From contig ML986593.1 in the NCBI GenBank assembly GCA_010094045.1, forward strand, positions 62,001 to 126,000: a stretch of DNA of 64,000 nucleotides, read 5' to 3'. The notes under the pieces are model-generated. The model did not search any database, had not been told where the DNA came from, and worked only from the letters and a program-made list of their open reading frames with translations. The translations under genes were made by a program, and so were the position numbers. Positions within the stretch are counted from its first letter, which is position 1, and the number at the start of each line of letters is the position of its first letter. This document shows positions 1-13,200 of the stretch, piece after piece. Source of the stretch: Lojkania enalia (taxonomy: Eukaryota; Ascomycota; Dothideomycetes; Pleosporales).

Positions 1-2287
1 AGCAGCGTACATGGCCGTGAATGCGCCGAAGAATAGGATGGAGATTCCGAGATTCCGCCAAACATGCGAATAGTGATAGTCAAGTGCAATACCTATGTAG
101 TCATCTCCAAGGACGAAAGGGCTCCCGGGTTTTGCTCCAACAACTGGACAGACTTGATTGGCAACGCTGACATTCTCAAACCCGGGACCGGAAGGGATGA
201 GCGTTTGACAGGCGGCTTTGCGTCCATGAAATTCGACTGCCATAAGTGATTCTACCGTATAATATATCGGGTTAATGTATGATATCCATTTAAACCAGGG
301 ATGCATAGACGGGCGAGGAATGATGTACCCTGCATATATAGCTAGTGGAAGCATCGATAGCCCGGCAGCGGCTAGCGCCACTTCCACGGTATTGGCTAGA
401 GCAGCAACAAGGCGAAACCACGTCGTCATGGTTAGCGTTGATAGGTATACGAAAAGTACGAAGAGGAAGAAAGCGCCAGATTCTCGTTTGAGATTTGCTA
501 GGAAGTATATAATTACGGTAAACGAGAGAATATTGAACATCTTTAGCGGATATTGGGCTACCATGGTGGCCAAAGCATCAACAAATGGATGATACATGGC
601 GTACGAGTGATGTTTTTCAACAATAGGCCTCTGCGCGAACTGTGCGGCAACCTCGGCGAAGTTTATGAGAATGTTGAAAAGAACGAGAAAATAAATAACG
701 CCACCCTTGGAAAAGAAGCCTTCGGTGCCGGGGTCAATGTCGTAGAACATAGATCCCATCATAAGAGGGATAATGAACATTGTTATGGTGACGGCGAGAA
801 AGTATGCGTACTCTCCTCTAATGCGTTGTAGTCCTCTAACAAGGGCGGTATGGAACTGCTGGGCTAGATTGAGGCTGTATGGAGAGCTCCGACGTGTCGC
901 GAATGCCTTCTCGGATAGCCGATAGCTCTGAAATCGCGATATCTCCATAGAAAGCTGAGACTCCGACATTGGACCTTGGGCTTGGAGGTCATATTGCAGT
1001 TGGTGGTAATAGTCACTATCTCTCCAGCAATTTTCAAAGTCTTCAGCTGACCGAGGGACTCGAGCCTGGAATCCGTCTTTGACAATCCGCGCGTTCGCAT
1101 CCGTGACTGAAACTAGGAATTCGGCGGTGGTTTGCCTAGGCCCACGCTTAAATCCCATATCTTCAAAAAAGGACTTTGCATCCTGCATTCTTCCGAAAAA
1201 TATTTGGCGACCTTCGTGCAAGAGAAGGACCTTGTCATATATGTTAGCTAGAGAGTCACCCGGCTGATACAGAGCTGAGATCGAAACATTGTTTGTTAAA
1301 TTTGTGGCGACTCGTAGTGCTTGAGCAAAATCAAGTGATGTTGACGAATCTAGTCCGCGGGTCGGATTGTCCCAGCAAGTGACACAGGCTCTGGTTAGTA
1401 GCTTGGAACGTTAGTCATGAGTCAAAGTAGAAGGTCCTGTGAGTACCTGCCATTTCTGCAATGGAGACGCGACGCCTTTCTCCGCCAGACACTCCTCGAA
1501 CAAAGTCGTTCCCCACGCGTGTGTTCTTGGCGTGTCTTAGTCCAAAAGCTGCCATCAAAATATCCGCAGCACTCTTGATATACTGCCTTCTCGTGATACC
1601 GTTCACACGCCGATGAGGTGTTTTCGTACTCGCCGCAAATTCAAGTGTTTGCGATACCGTGAGGTAGGGAAAATGATTATCATTCTCGCCGTTGAATGCC
1701 AACATGCTTCCAAAATTCTCCCGCATGGTCTTCAATGGAACTCCACTGTAGCTGATAGAGCCATCCCATTTCCGATAGGTGTCTGTCTGTCCAGCAAGCA
1801 CTTTCAACAGAGTGGTGCAACCGCTTCTAGGTGTGCCGAGGACGAGTAACATTTCCCCGGGAGACAACTTCCCATCAATACCCCGAAGAATCGTCTTTTG
1901 GCGGGGTTTAACCCAAGCCTTTCGAACTAGGGAGATCATGTCTGTGAAAGGAGAGATTGCATCCTTTTGGATAACTCGACCAACATCATCTCCGTAGACA
2001 AAGACGTCTTTCCAGGTAAGAGATACATGTGGCGAGAGGGGGCCAACGCCATTTACATTTGATCGTTCAACAGCAGCTGCCAAAGTGCGCTCTAGAGTCC
2101 AATTGGGGTCCTGCACATCAAACGGGTCGATTGCTCGGCTTGATTGTCGGGAGATGTTTGAAACGCGCCGAACTAGATGAGCCACGGCTCTTGGAGAGAG
2201 AGGCTCTTCATTAGGAGAGGTCGAAGAGCCGGATATAGATGGAGTTGCGTCTGGCTTTCCCGCACTACTATTTGCACCCTCTGTCAT
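1..2287 (-). CDS. PDR-type ABC (ABCG) multidrug transporter, N-terminal half, cut by the left window edge
   Basis: Plasma-membrane efflux pump of the fungal pleiotropic drug resistance family (order NBD-TMD-NBD-TMD). Exons are 1447-2287 and 1-1388. The acceptor ending at 1389 keeps the frame open to base 1, giving about 743 visible residues, half of the usual 1450. Visible are an N-terminal PDR extension, a Walker A with the Cys typical of PDR NBD1 (GTPRSGCTT, near residue 150), an ABC signature VSGGERRRVSIAEM and a D-loop region CWDNPTRGLDSS. They are followed by the first membrane domain and the Cys-containing PDR_CDR loop. The ATG at 2287 is the first in frame. The gene is divergent from the Zn2Cys6 regulator, with 687 bases between their starts. 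It probably exports the peptide of the neighbouring NRPS or protects the producer; that role is inferred from position. The splice junction sits just after the signature and is about three residues shorter than I expect for the family. Confidence 0.93.
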
Positions 2288-2613
2288 GCTGGGCCGGGAT
2301 AGAAACGACCGTGCCGAGTGGACGTAGAAGATAGGGAAGATAGAAAGGATGATGGAATAGATAAGAGCAGGAGAAATTCAGGGAATGGGAGCGTAGACTA
2401 CAACGTTTGCTAGTTGATTGAGTCTAGTGTTAATATGGAGGATGCTTTGAGTTTTCCTCGGTGTCTTGAACCCGGCACCCAGGTTTTATCTTGAAAGAGT
2501 GTTTGTGTGCGGCACCGAGATTGCATTTTCAAAACTTTTAAGGCAGGGACAATAATCAAGAATTGAATAGCAATTACCTGATCGACGAAATGAGGTAGGC
2601 TTTTCGAGCGTGT

Positions 2614-2623
2614 TCGGATCCGA
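2614..2623. promoter_or_regulatory. CGG-N2-CCG palindrome, copy 1
   Basis: The sequence TCGGATCCGA is a perfect 10-base palindrome about 330 bases upstream of the PDR start and 350 upstream of the regulator start. With the flanking T it matches the core of the second copy at 2897-2910. It is a candidate Zn2Cys6 binding site; no binding evidence is available. Confidence 0.35.
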
Positions 2624-2896
2624 GAAAGCTTGACGCGGACCGCCTCGTACGCCAATAGGGCAGTAGTACCGAAGCGTTACCGACGTGACCCGGAGGTATA
2701 CAAACAGGCTCTCTGATGGGCTGAATGTCTATGACAAAAGATATCTTTCCAATCAGAACAAGGTAGCATTGAAAGTAAGCCAAATTTGTCGCTAGCGTCG
2801 ACTCGGCCGCTATCCCTGTCCGCTTAGCCTCCTCCACTTGCCACCAAATACTAGTCACCTACCCTGTCACACCACAGTCCATGCTTATATGCGTCT

Positions 2897-2910
2897 CTTC
2901 GGCTCCGAAG
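2897..2910. promoter_or_regulatory. CGG-N2-CCG palindrome, copy 2
   Basis: CTTCGGCTCCGAAG is an inverted repeat of two six-base arms around CT, 64 bases upstream of the regulator's ATG. It shares TTCGG-N2-CCGA with copy 1, and the position would suit autoregulation. Confidence 0.4.
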
Positions 2911-2974
2911 AATAGCATGTGTCTTCACGATATTCCCGCGTCCATCGCCACCCATATCACGGCATATCATCAAA

Positions 2975-5533
2975 ATGGAACAGTGTACCAAGTTGATGAA
3001 AACATGCGACCAATGCAAATTGCGAAAAGTGCGCTGCACTGGCGCTGGTAGGCAACCCGTATAACACACTTAGCAAGATATGCAGAGCACATTCTTTTCT
3101 TTTATCTAGCCTGAAGTGCTCCAGCCTTTGATAGTTCTTACTTGCCCCCTTTTGAGTGCCCTCTCCTGGCAATCAAATTACCAATCTGTCCCGTGATACC
3201 CTCTCAATATCGTTCTGGACTGATATTATTAGGACACCGAGGTGCTACAAGCTGTATCAATTGTGCACGTCGCAACGTCACATGTCATTTCAGCCCTCTC
3301 CAAAAGCCGCGAAGGCGAAGGCGTATTGGCCAAGCCGCTGCGACGCCAGGAGATCTATCATCAGCAAGTGCCGAAAGTCCCCATCAAGATGACGGTACAA
3401 GTCTAGAAATGACCCAGTATGATGGGCTCCAAGAACTCTACGTCGACCGGCTACTTGCGAACCCTCGCCCCGAATCGCCACAGAATGCGCAGAATGTGTC
3501 ATTACAGGTAACTTTTCCTTTTTTTAAATAGTGAAATATCCATCAGTTTTAATGGCAATCAAACGAAAGAATCAGATCAAGCTCTAAGCAACGCCGGCTA
3601 AAAATAGTCGGAATATGGTAGGAAAATTAGAGCTCGTCGCAAATGCCAATCCAAAATATCAACATCATCATTTCCTACACTTAATAGATGCTGATACCAA
3701 CTCAGGGACTCGGCATATTTGGTGCGTGACACGTGTTCCGCATCATAAAGATTGCTCGTATAACGAATCACACCCAGGCGCTGAATATAGTTTGACCTTC
3801 TTCTCTGAACCCCGCCTCGCGTCACTGGCACAAAAGCTTGGCCACGACCGTGTCACAAGAAGCGTGGGGCAAGTTGCCTCTATCATTGCTGAGCGCATGA
3901 AGTTAATCGAACGAATGCCTGCGCCTGCTGCCGATGTCGATCGAAGTCGTGTTCTCGGGGCCGATGCGGCTTTTATCTCCACCTGCATCCAAGCATACTT
4001 TGAATACGTTCACCCAAATTACCCCTTCCTCGATAGGCAACAAATCGAATCGATTGCGCTTTCTCCTCATCTCCAGGAAAAGCTCGCTACAGACAAAGCG
4101 TGGTCAGCGCTCTTCTACTCGATTCTCGCACTCGGATCCCAATACCGGGATGGAGGCAGTTATCAACCTGCAAAGAATATCGCTTGGGCCTTTTTCTCTA
4201 CGGCTCTAGCCCTTTTCCCTGATCTGCTTATCTCAAAAACGAATCTCGTTATTGTTCAAAGTATCGCCGTTATGGCCATTTTTGCATCCAATGTGTCATG
4301 CATGCAGCTCGAGTACGTGATGGTCTCGGAGGGTGCAAGAAAAGCGCAGCAAATGGGATTCAATCGATTATCAGCTCGCGGTGATGACCCTCGCAATAGA
4401 GTGTTCTGGGTTTTATACTGCCTAGAAAAGATGATGGCATTCGCATTAGCGAAATCGTCTACTATCATGGACACTGACATCTGTAGTGCAGTTCCCTTGG
4501 CGTCTTCCTCAGAATTGCTGCTTGGAGAGTTTGACCCATTTCTCTCCTTTGTCAGACTTGCGCGTCTGCAAAGTCGAATTTACGGATCCCTGTACTCTGT
4601 TAGCGTCCGAGGACGGCAACCTGAGTATTACAAGGCCACTATTAGTTGCTTAAAAAACGAGTTGGAAGCATGGAGGGAGACTATACCGCCACCACTTCAA
4701 CCAGGGAGCCTGATTCGGCCGTACGGAATCCAGACGCCTCAATTAATGGATATCTGTATTAGGTTGCGATACGCGCATCTTATCACAACTTTGCATCTGC
4801 AACGCGCTAGTCTACATCTCGAAGACTCTAACAGTGGCAGCTCCGAAGCGATGGAGGATGTAATGCATACGGCAAGAACAGTTCTAGAGTTGACGAAGCA
4901 TATTGACATTGAACCTTATACACCCCTTTGGTAAGGTCTCAAGTATATTCATCTGCATTTTATGTCTCATTGACCGATCTATTCGATTATATCAAGCGTT
5001 ATTCTCTAATTCTATTCGCTAGGGTTATTGCAGGCGTCCCTCTCGCGGCCTTCCTCGTCCTCTTCGACCTTGTAATCGAACACCCCGCATATGCCGAAAC
5101 CAGAACAAACCTCGCACTTCTTGACGTAGGGGCTGGCTACTTTAGTCGCTTGGAATATGCTTCCGGAGGAACGCTGCCAGGTTCTATCAGTTCGGAATTC
5201 TCGCACATAGCTCGCGACTATGTTCGAGATATTTCCCGACCAGACGGAGAAAACACTAATATTGTCCGACCAACGTCTTCTGGATTTCTCACCACGAACC
5301 CTACTATGTCAGAAATAAACCCGCAAACTCAGGAGGAATCCGGCCCCCAACCCCAGCTGGCCACTCTAGGTAATGACAATACGGACTCCTTGCCAAGTGA
5401 CTGGGGTTTTCAGAGCGTTGCTGGGGACATGATAACTGGAACTGATATTTTGGATTTGTTTGGCTCTTACATTCCCAACTGGGAGGAAGATTGGAATTTC
5501 GGCATAGTGGATTCTACGCCTTCAATTACCTAG
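2975..5533 (+). CDS. Zn2Cys6 fungal transcription factor, probable cluster regulator
   Basis: Nuclear DNA-binding regulator. Four exons fit: 2975-3047, 3233-3507, about 3633-4930 and 5023-5533, totalling about 718 residues. The zinc cluster is split by the first intron. Exon 1 (24 codons) gives CDQCKLRKVRC and exon 2 gives CINCARRNVTC, so all six cysteines are present with a 10-residue loop. A basic linker (KPRRRRR) follows. Then comes a fungal middle-homology domain (YFEYVHPNYPFLDRQQIES onward, roughly residues 220-600), ending in an acidic, Trp-rich tail. The first, second and fourth junctions read cleanly. The acceptor of exon 3 is the least certain; 3633 keeps the phase and gives no stop. 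The gene sits between the PDR pump (divergent) and the 3' end of the NRPS (convergent, 441 bases apart), so it is the obvious candidate pathway-specific activator. That is inferred from context. Confidence 0.88.
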
Positions 5534-5974
5534 GCTTTGACACATTCGGCTTTGTATAATGACTCAGGTTTAGAGTCGACTAAATAGAATATATAGATTT
5601 AGCCCATGGCCTACATTGATTGGGTGGTGGTTCTATGAACCGGATACGAGGTAATACTAAATTTGGGGTTCACGTGATAGCCTTGGTCATCAATCAGGCA
5701 ATCGTCTCCACGTACATGTAAAGGGCCACACCAGTACTTGGGAGGTCTGAAAGTAGTATAGTTTCTAGAGTCTACATAAGCAAGATTTGAAAACTGTTAC
5801 ATATATAATAAAGGACACCTACCCAAATTACTCTTGAAAAAAGTCAAAGTCATTTACCAAAACCCCCGTCACACACCATATCAAATTCTAATCAGACTAC
5901 AAAAGAAATCTTTATCTGACCCATAAGAGCGTATCTACAATTTCATCCTCCCACTCATCGCGACCTCCAGTCCT
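5534..5974. other. Intergenic region between convergent regulator and NRPS 3' ends
   Basis: 441 bases with no open frame of note. It must contain the 3' ends of both flanking transcripts. I see no structured element. Confidence 0.6.
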
Positions 5975-8900
5975 CTACTTCAAAGTTCCCCTTCGCTTTA
6001 ATCCTATCTTCTTCACTAGACCCACAAAGCCGCTATCTTTCTTCTCTGACTCTTCCTTAGTTTCACCCTTCCGTCCCTTCTCACCCCAGGGACTCATCTC
6101 CTCCTTCTCAACTACCCTTCTCCTCTCGGCCGCCAAGACGCTAATCTGCTCTACAAACACACATTTCTCAATCAGGTCTTCAACCCTGATTCTTAAACCC
6201 TCATGGTCTAGAATTGAGGCTACTTGCGCTAGACCCATAATGTCACCACCCAGTTCGAAGAAGTTGGAGTCGAGGGCTAGGGGTACCGGCTTTCCGAGAT
6301 CATCGCGCAGGATTTGTGACCAGGCGGAGCGGAGTTGAGCGGCAAGTGTTTGGATTTCTTGCTTGGAGAGGCCAACCGCTTGAGGTGACGGAAGTGAGAG
6401 GGGAGATTTCTCGGAGGACTTCTTGCGCGACGCCGATTGCTCTGAGATGATTGTTGTTGAGCTTCGCGATGTAAGCTCTAAAGGAGATGGGAGTAGCGTG
6501 TACGGGTCCTCGGCGAAAGTAATGACGGTGGTGCACAGCACATCGAATACGTTCTGAGCATAGTCGGCTGTTATGGTGCTATTGGGGGCGTAGGTAAGCG
6601 TAACCTCAAGCTGGTCACCTCCTTTCGAGGTTGAAAGGATGGAGAAGTCGGCAAAATCTTCTTGTGAACCTACTGCACCAACAGTATACTCGATGCCGCC
6701 GAGCTGCATATGTGTGCCATCTTCGTGGACGTTCTGATTATGTTGAAGGACGCTGGAGAAATTTGTCCAGTCAGGCCAATCTGTGCAATTGCGTGTGATT
6801 TCCCTAAATCCAAGACTCTCATATGGCATGTTCGCAATCTGCTGGTCCTGAATATATGAAAGCAGATCGAGTACAGTCCATTCTGGACGGTAAACAACAC
6901 GGACAGGGACCATGTTTAGGCATGGGCCAATAATAGATCCCACATTAGGCACTGAGCCGTTGCGACCTGATATAACATGTCCAAATACGATGTCGGATTG
7001 GCTAGCAAAGCGCGCAAGAGTTGAAGCCCATGCAGCCTTCACAACTGTAGCTGTAGTAATATTGATATGCGAAAGAGTAGGAACTGTGAGTGTTTGCCTG
7101 AGCATAACAGTCCGTCCGGCGGAACGTTGGTAGTTTGGGCCATAGCGATGAACAATTTCGGTCATTTTGGATCCGCGAAGGATCTCTCGCCAATGATCGT
7201 GAGCACCTGCAACAGTCTTCGCGGATTCTCGAACAAAGTTGCCGAAGCTGGGAGCTGAAGAGACTGGTAGACCGTTGTATCCAGCTTGAAGAGAAGCGAG
7301 AATTTTCGGTAGACAAAAGCCGTCGTACTGAGCATGGGACATGCGCATAAAGATGCGGTACCGTTCTGTCTTCTTCTGCTTTGCTACCACAAACTGGACA
7401 AAAGTCTCTCCAAGCCTCGGTCCATGCTCGCGATCCTTTTGTCTAAGTTCCGCAGTATACTCTTCTAGGTCTAGGTCTGTCTCTTGGTAGATAAAGTCAG
7501 GCTGGAGTTTTCTAAGGACAACCTGGAGGAAACGGTCTCCATAAGGTACAAAGACCGTCCGCAAGATGTCAAATGCCTGGACGATGCGGAAAGCAGCTTG
7601 CTTGAATTTTCGGAGATCTAGAGGACCGGCCCCGTCAAGATAGAAATAGTTCAACATCCACCTCGACTCAAGAAGCGTACCAGTGATTGCTAGTGCCTGG
7701 AAATCGGTCACTGGAAGGACGTCTGAGATGCCGCCTTTGAAAACCTGCACTTTGGAGATGACACTGTCGACGTTAGGATCTCCTAGAAGTGAGATCGATT
7801 TGTTCGTAGATGGATCTTCGTGAATAGTTTGAGGAGGCGGACGCTTTAGGCTGGGAGCGCGTGGTGGTGACGTTGCGGATTGAAAGTTTGGCGTGAAGCC
7901 TTGCCATTTCCTGAACATTTGGTCAGGGTTCGCTCTGCTTTCTCTGCTAGTAGGAAGCTTTCCGCGGGAATCTTCGTCATCGTCAAGGATGGCATGTTCG
8001 GAAACGATTGACTGGAAGTCCTTCCAAGCCGAAGATGCCCGTTCGCGAATGTTCGAGGCTAGCTTTGAAGAGCTAGCCGCAGGTTCTTTGACCACTGACG
8101 AAGCGTCTCCACCGGCCTGTGACATGACTTGGTCAATAACCTCTCCAGCCACTCGGACGACCTACACTCGTCAATATGTGTATTGCAGCAATTTGAACGG
8201 CAACTTACCCTGGCCATGTCAGAAAAGGTAGGGTTTTTGAATACATCCGCCACTGTCATTGAAAGACCTTCCTCTCTCGCCGCTCCAACAAGCCTCATAG
8301 CAATGATACTATCACCGCCAAGCTGGAAGAAGCTGTCGTCCCTTTCAATAGAGTCCTCGACCATATCTAGTAGTTCGCTCCAGAGTGTGAGTAGTTTTTT
8401 CTCTACAAAATCTGGCGGAACGCTTTTTAAAGCCTCAGTAGCCATGACACCTGCGGCAGCAACCATGTCCGCCGCAATATTGATCCTACTTTCAGTGTCA
8501 CTTGCAACACTCATTCGCCTGCTTCTCATACTACCAGTCTCTAGATTTGGTCTCCCTCGAATAGGCTGCGATGCTCTGCGTCCAAGCATACCAACCATCT
8601 GATTTGTCATGTCATTGATTGTTGACGGGCCTGGTGTAGGAGCACGCTTGTTCTTGGCCAGGATCTGGTCGACGATTTGAGGTACCATTTCGCTTACTAT
8701 GGAACGAATAAGATTTCCCCAATCTTGTACCCCATTTGCGAAAGTTGTTGATGTTGGTGGCGCTTCAATCCGGGGTATTGGGGGCATTGTGGAAAGTCTT
8801 CGAATCGGATCATCCAGCTCGAATATCGGTGTTGATTTGAGGGAAATTCGACCAGATCCCGCTACTTTGGTCTCCTCTTGCGGCTTATCCGCAATAGCAA

Positions 8901-10250
8901 TATCGAGCTCTGAGACAGTCTGGTTCATGTCCGTAATCATCTGGTCTAGTATCTTAGTCATAATCACGGAGACGTTCTTGGCCTCATCATCGGACACAGA
9001 ATCAGTCCAGTATGAGAACCGAACCCCTTCATCGTTGCGACTGGTGTCGATATTCACCGTGATGGCAAATTCGCTAGGGTCAAAGGCATCCATATGCTCG
9101 AATATAATATTGGATTCCGCAATATTCTTGATATCTCCAGCAGATTGATTTTGAATAGAGACCACAGTATTGAAGAGAGCTTGCCCCGAAAGCCCCAAGT
9201 CATGCTGGAATTGCGCTAAAGAGCAATGCTGATGGGGCAAGCTTTCGATAAAGTCATTCTGTACCGCCTTAAAGACATCCAGCAATGTTGAAGAGCGAGA
9301 GAAACCAACACGAGAAACCAACATATTGATGAAAGCGCCAACAGCATTCTCAATCCCTTCGACTGGAATGTTGCGACCGGATGCTAAATACCCATAGCAG
9401 GTGTCTGAGGACCCGGTATAGGATCGTAGCACTAGCGCCCAGGCCGCAAGCATAATGTTCGAGAACGAGATATTGTTTCTTTCAGCAAGGACTTGGACTT
9501 CTGAGTAGCGCCTGAAATCCATGTCGAGTGAATGAAGCTGTCGCTCCTTCGTAGAATGTTGCGGAGCAATGGGGAAGTAGCATGGCTTAAGACCGCCAAG
9601 TTGCTTCTTCCAGTAGTTGATAGCCTCATCCGCTGGTAAACTGCGAAGGTACTTGATATAATCGCTATAAAGTGGCCCTTCTTCATCCGGTAACTTGGCT
9701 TCATAGGCATCTACAAGATCCTGCCTAATGATAGCGTGTGATCCTCCGTCAATAACAGCGTGATTGATTTCCAATTTGACATATATTCTTCCAGAACTAG
9801 TTTGGATGATAGTGAATTGGTGAGGCAAGTGTGGCATCATCTTCCCGTTGAAGTTAGCGTACTTGATTGATTTCAATTTCTCTTCAAGCTCAGAATCATC
9901 GCATGCGAAGGAAACTGCCCCACAGTCTGGATTTCTTAAGACAATCTGATCGAAGGTGCCCCCACGGTAGACACTATCGACGAAGACCGTCCGCAAAGCA
10001 GGGTGACGGTAAACGACTCTTTGCCATGCTGTAATAACCTTTCCCACATCAACTAGGCCGTGCTTCGCCCTGATTTCGAAAATAGAGTACGACCAATAAG
10101 ATTGTGGATCTTTAATCTGACTGAGAATCATACCCTCCTGCATGGTAGCACAAGGATACATATTTTCGACCTGGTCAAAGGACTTTATTCCAACAGAAGG
10201 AAATGTCTTTACTACCCTATTGAGCCTGTCGTATGACTCTAAGGGTAACA
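5975..10250 (-). other. NRPS terminal region: C5 - T6 - C6 - T7
   Basis: C5 (CATMQEGMILSQ; EINHAVIDGGS) is followed not by an A domain but by a linker of about 140 residues rich in Ser, Pro and Arg. T6 has an intact QLGGDSIIAM. A second long linker precedes C6, which has RMSHAQYDG. T7 reads ELGGDIMGLAQ: the serine that should carry phosphopantetheine is isoleucine (codon at 6239-6241), so it cannot be loaded in the usual way. A Lys/Glu-rich tail ends the protein. C6 is the best candidate for release or cyclisation. C5 may transfer the chain to T6, or onto a second unit. Confidence 0.85.
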
Positions 10251-13200
10251 AGGGGAAATCCGAAAGCGTTGGTTGGGGTTTTTCAATCTTCGCGAGACTC
10301 TTTATGATCTCCTCGAATGTTCGTCGACATTCGGCGATCCATCGACGGATACCCTTCTGGTTTTTCATCCAACGATTATACATGAACGAAAACTCGATCT
10401 TGCCATGTATGACAGATACACTAATCTCGAAAAGAGCTGGCCTGAGCGTCTTGTTCCCCAGGTCGGACATTTGCAGCTCTTCCTCTTCGTTGAAATGGAG
10501 TGATTCGAACAAAGATTCTTTGGATTCGACCTGCTGTATCTTGCCAAGATAATTAAAAAGGACTTCTATCGGGGCATGATTCGCAAATTGTTCTTTGCCA
10601 GTCTCGGTCAACCACCAGTGTGCGAAGTATGGACGACCATTACCGTGGACCCCCCTCCGAAGGTCTTTGACTTTACAAACCGTTTGTATAACATCGTCTT
10701 CAACCTCTGAAATAGGAACATGCACAGGATACATAGTCGTGAACCACCCGACGGTCCTTGAAAGATCGAGCATGTTTGAATCCCAAGGCTCGCGTCCATG
10801 AGTCTCGTTGAAGACTGTTGGTGTTTCCCTATCGATAAACACGCGTGAGAAGGAATGTACAACTGCGGCAATAAATAGATCGACAGCATCGGTCCTGAAG
10901 ACTTCATGATGGTCGAGTGCAGAAGTGGAGATGTCCTCTCCAAGAGAAAATGAATCTCGCTCGACATCGCCATAGAGATTGTGGCGGGAGTCAAGACCCC
11001 AGAATGAGAGGTCTGCTGGCTTGGCCAAGAGCCTCTGCTCCTTGAATTGATTGACTTGTAATGTTTCCAGGGTATGGGCTGTCTGCTTCTCACACCAAAC
11101 CTGGAAAGAAACCTCGCGTGATAAAGTCTTGGGAGATCCAGAGGTCAGGCACTCTTCAAGATCACCAAGAATAATTCTCCAGCTCACCATGTCGACAACG
11201 AGGTGATGAGCTGTCAAGAATATAACCTGATCCGAAGGAGAGTTGAATAGGTTGACTGCGAAAATTGGGCCATTGATAATGTCAAGGGTCCTCTGTGTAC
11301 CAGAAATGAAGCCCACAATTTCGGAAAGGGTAGATACTTCGTGGAATTTAAAAGAATACGCATTCGAAGAATTACTCGGAACATTTTGATGCCATGTACC
11401 GGACTGGTCTCTGGAGAAGCGAGCACGGAGCATGGAATGACAATTGACAACCGCATCTGCAGAGTCCTTTAGTTGTGTGGGATCAACTTTGCGAGACAGC
11501 CGTAGCGTAAATGATTGATGGAAGTGGGAATTTTTCTCATCGCCAATGGACGCAAAGTAAAATCGCTGTATTGGCGACAGTTCAAACGCCTTGTCAGTGT
11601 ATTCTGTGCCTTGGCCCAATAGAATAGAGTAAGAGCCGATATTATCTGCAAGATGAGTGATCGATTTGCTCCGGAGAATTTGGTTAAGCGTCAGGTTAAT
11701 TCCTTCCTTCCTGCAATGGGCTAGAAGTTGCATTGCTGTGATGGAGTCTCCACCAAGGGCTGCAAAGAATTAGCACGATAAAGTGCCACTGTACAAACAA
11801 AGAAGGTGAATGCCTGGAAACTTACATAACCACGATTTATTTAACTTAACACGGGCATGCGGAATATTGAGGACCTTTGCCCAGATATCTTGGAGCATTT
11901 TAGTTGTTCCTGTCGCAGTAACTGTTGATTCACTGCCGCTTTCCACGTCTAACAGCAGTTGGTAAGCCTCATCAGTCATATTTTCGAACCATGCAGCAAC
12001 TTGCTTCCTATCAAGCTTGGAGGAATCTAGGGTAGGAATATCGTTTACGGCAACCCATACTGTTGGGACCATATATGATGGCACGAGGTCTAAAAGTCGG
12101 CTCTTCGATTCATTGATGCTACCCAAGCTTCCTGCGTCGCGTAGTGGATTGTTCCACGGTAAAGTTTTGGAAGGCTGGTGTGCAAGTTTGTAGCCAAAGC
12201 TCAAGACGCAAGTCAATTTCCTCTGACCCGGGCCGGACTTGGGCATCAAAACCACCACTTGTCGAACATCCTCGATGGACTGCAAGTGATGCTCGATCTC
12301 GCCAAGCTCCATGCGTTGACCTGCAAGTTTGACTTGATTGTCCTTGCGTCCAACGTATCTAATTGATCCGTCGGGGGCGTATTGAACGAGGTCCCCTGTG
12401 CGGTAGATTCTAGTGTCTACTTGTCCTGTGGGTCCAAATGCTTTGATAAACCGCGGGTTGCTGATAAAAGCCTCTGCAGTTTTCACCCGATTGTTCAGGT
12501 AGCCCCTTGCGAGCAGCGGGCCTTCGATGCAGAGTTCGCCAACAGCTCCAACTGGCGACAGCTGATGTGGATCCATTGGATTTACAATCCAACCCCTGGC
12601 GCTTTGCAGCATGAAACCAATATTCGAAGGGTCTTGTTGGGTCGAGACTTGGTCATTCGCAATGGCAACAACCGATCCTTCAGTTGGCCCGTAAGCATTT
12701 AGAAGATGAACTTTAGATCCCCACTTCTTAATAGTCTCTGGGGTCAAAGCCTCTGCTCCAGATGCAAAGGTCTTGAGAGTAGGAACGGTCTCGGGAGACT
12801 CGATGAGATTAGCTACCGAAGGCGTAAGGCATGTCCACGTTGCTTTCAACCTGTTCATAGCGGATGAGATATCGGTTGTGCGTTCATGCTCAGAAGGGAT
12901 GCAGATTGTGGCACCGCAGGCCAATGTTGTGAGTATTTCCATAACTGATGCATCAAAGACGAAGGATCCGAACTGGAACACCCTTGAGGATGGCTTTATA
13001 TGGAGGGCCTTGCAAATGGCAGTAGAACTAGAGGCAATAGCTTGATGCTCGATAATGACTCCTTTCGGAATTCCAGTACTACCGGACGTATATAAGACAT
13101 AGCAGACGTTGGTACCCTTTGAACGGAGGATAACATCACTCTGACTGGCAGGCAGCTGTCGAATTGTCGATTCGCTAATGGTAAATACCTTGCTAATGGT

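Larger units (their letters stand above)
2288..2974. promoter_or_regulatory. Divergent promoter between the PDR transporter and the Zn2Cys6 regulator
   Basis: This gap holds the 5' regions of two divergent genes and no convincing coding sequence. Two palindromes share the pattern TTCGG-N2-CCGA: one at 2613-2623 and a perfect 14-base one, CTTCGGCTCCGAAG, at 2897-2910. Inverted CGG triplets are the usual binding-site layout of Zn2Cys6 dimers, so these could be sites for the adjacent regulator. That is inference only. Confidence 0.5.

Noticed and set aside
8129..9148. Plus-strand frames of 149-157 codons inside the NRPS
   Set aside because: They are antisense shadows of the T6 and C5 coding region; no motif or splice pattern supports them.
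5975..10250. The NRPS as a siderophore (ferrichrome-type) synthetase because of its T-C-T end
   Set aside because: It has three E domains and five A domains in an alternating plan. No ornithine hydroxylase or acyltransferase gene is in the window.
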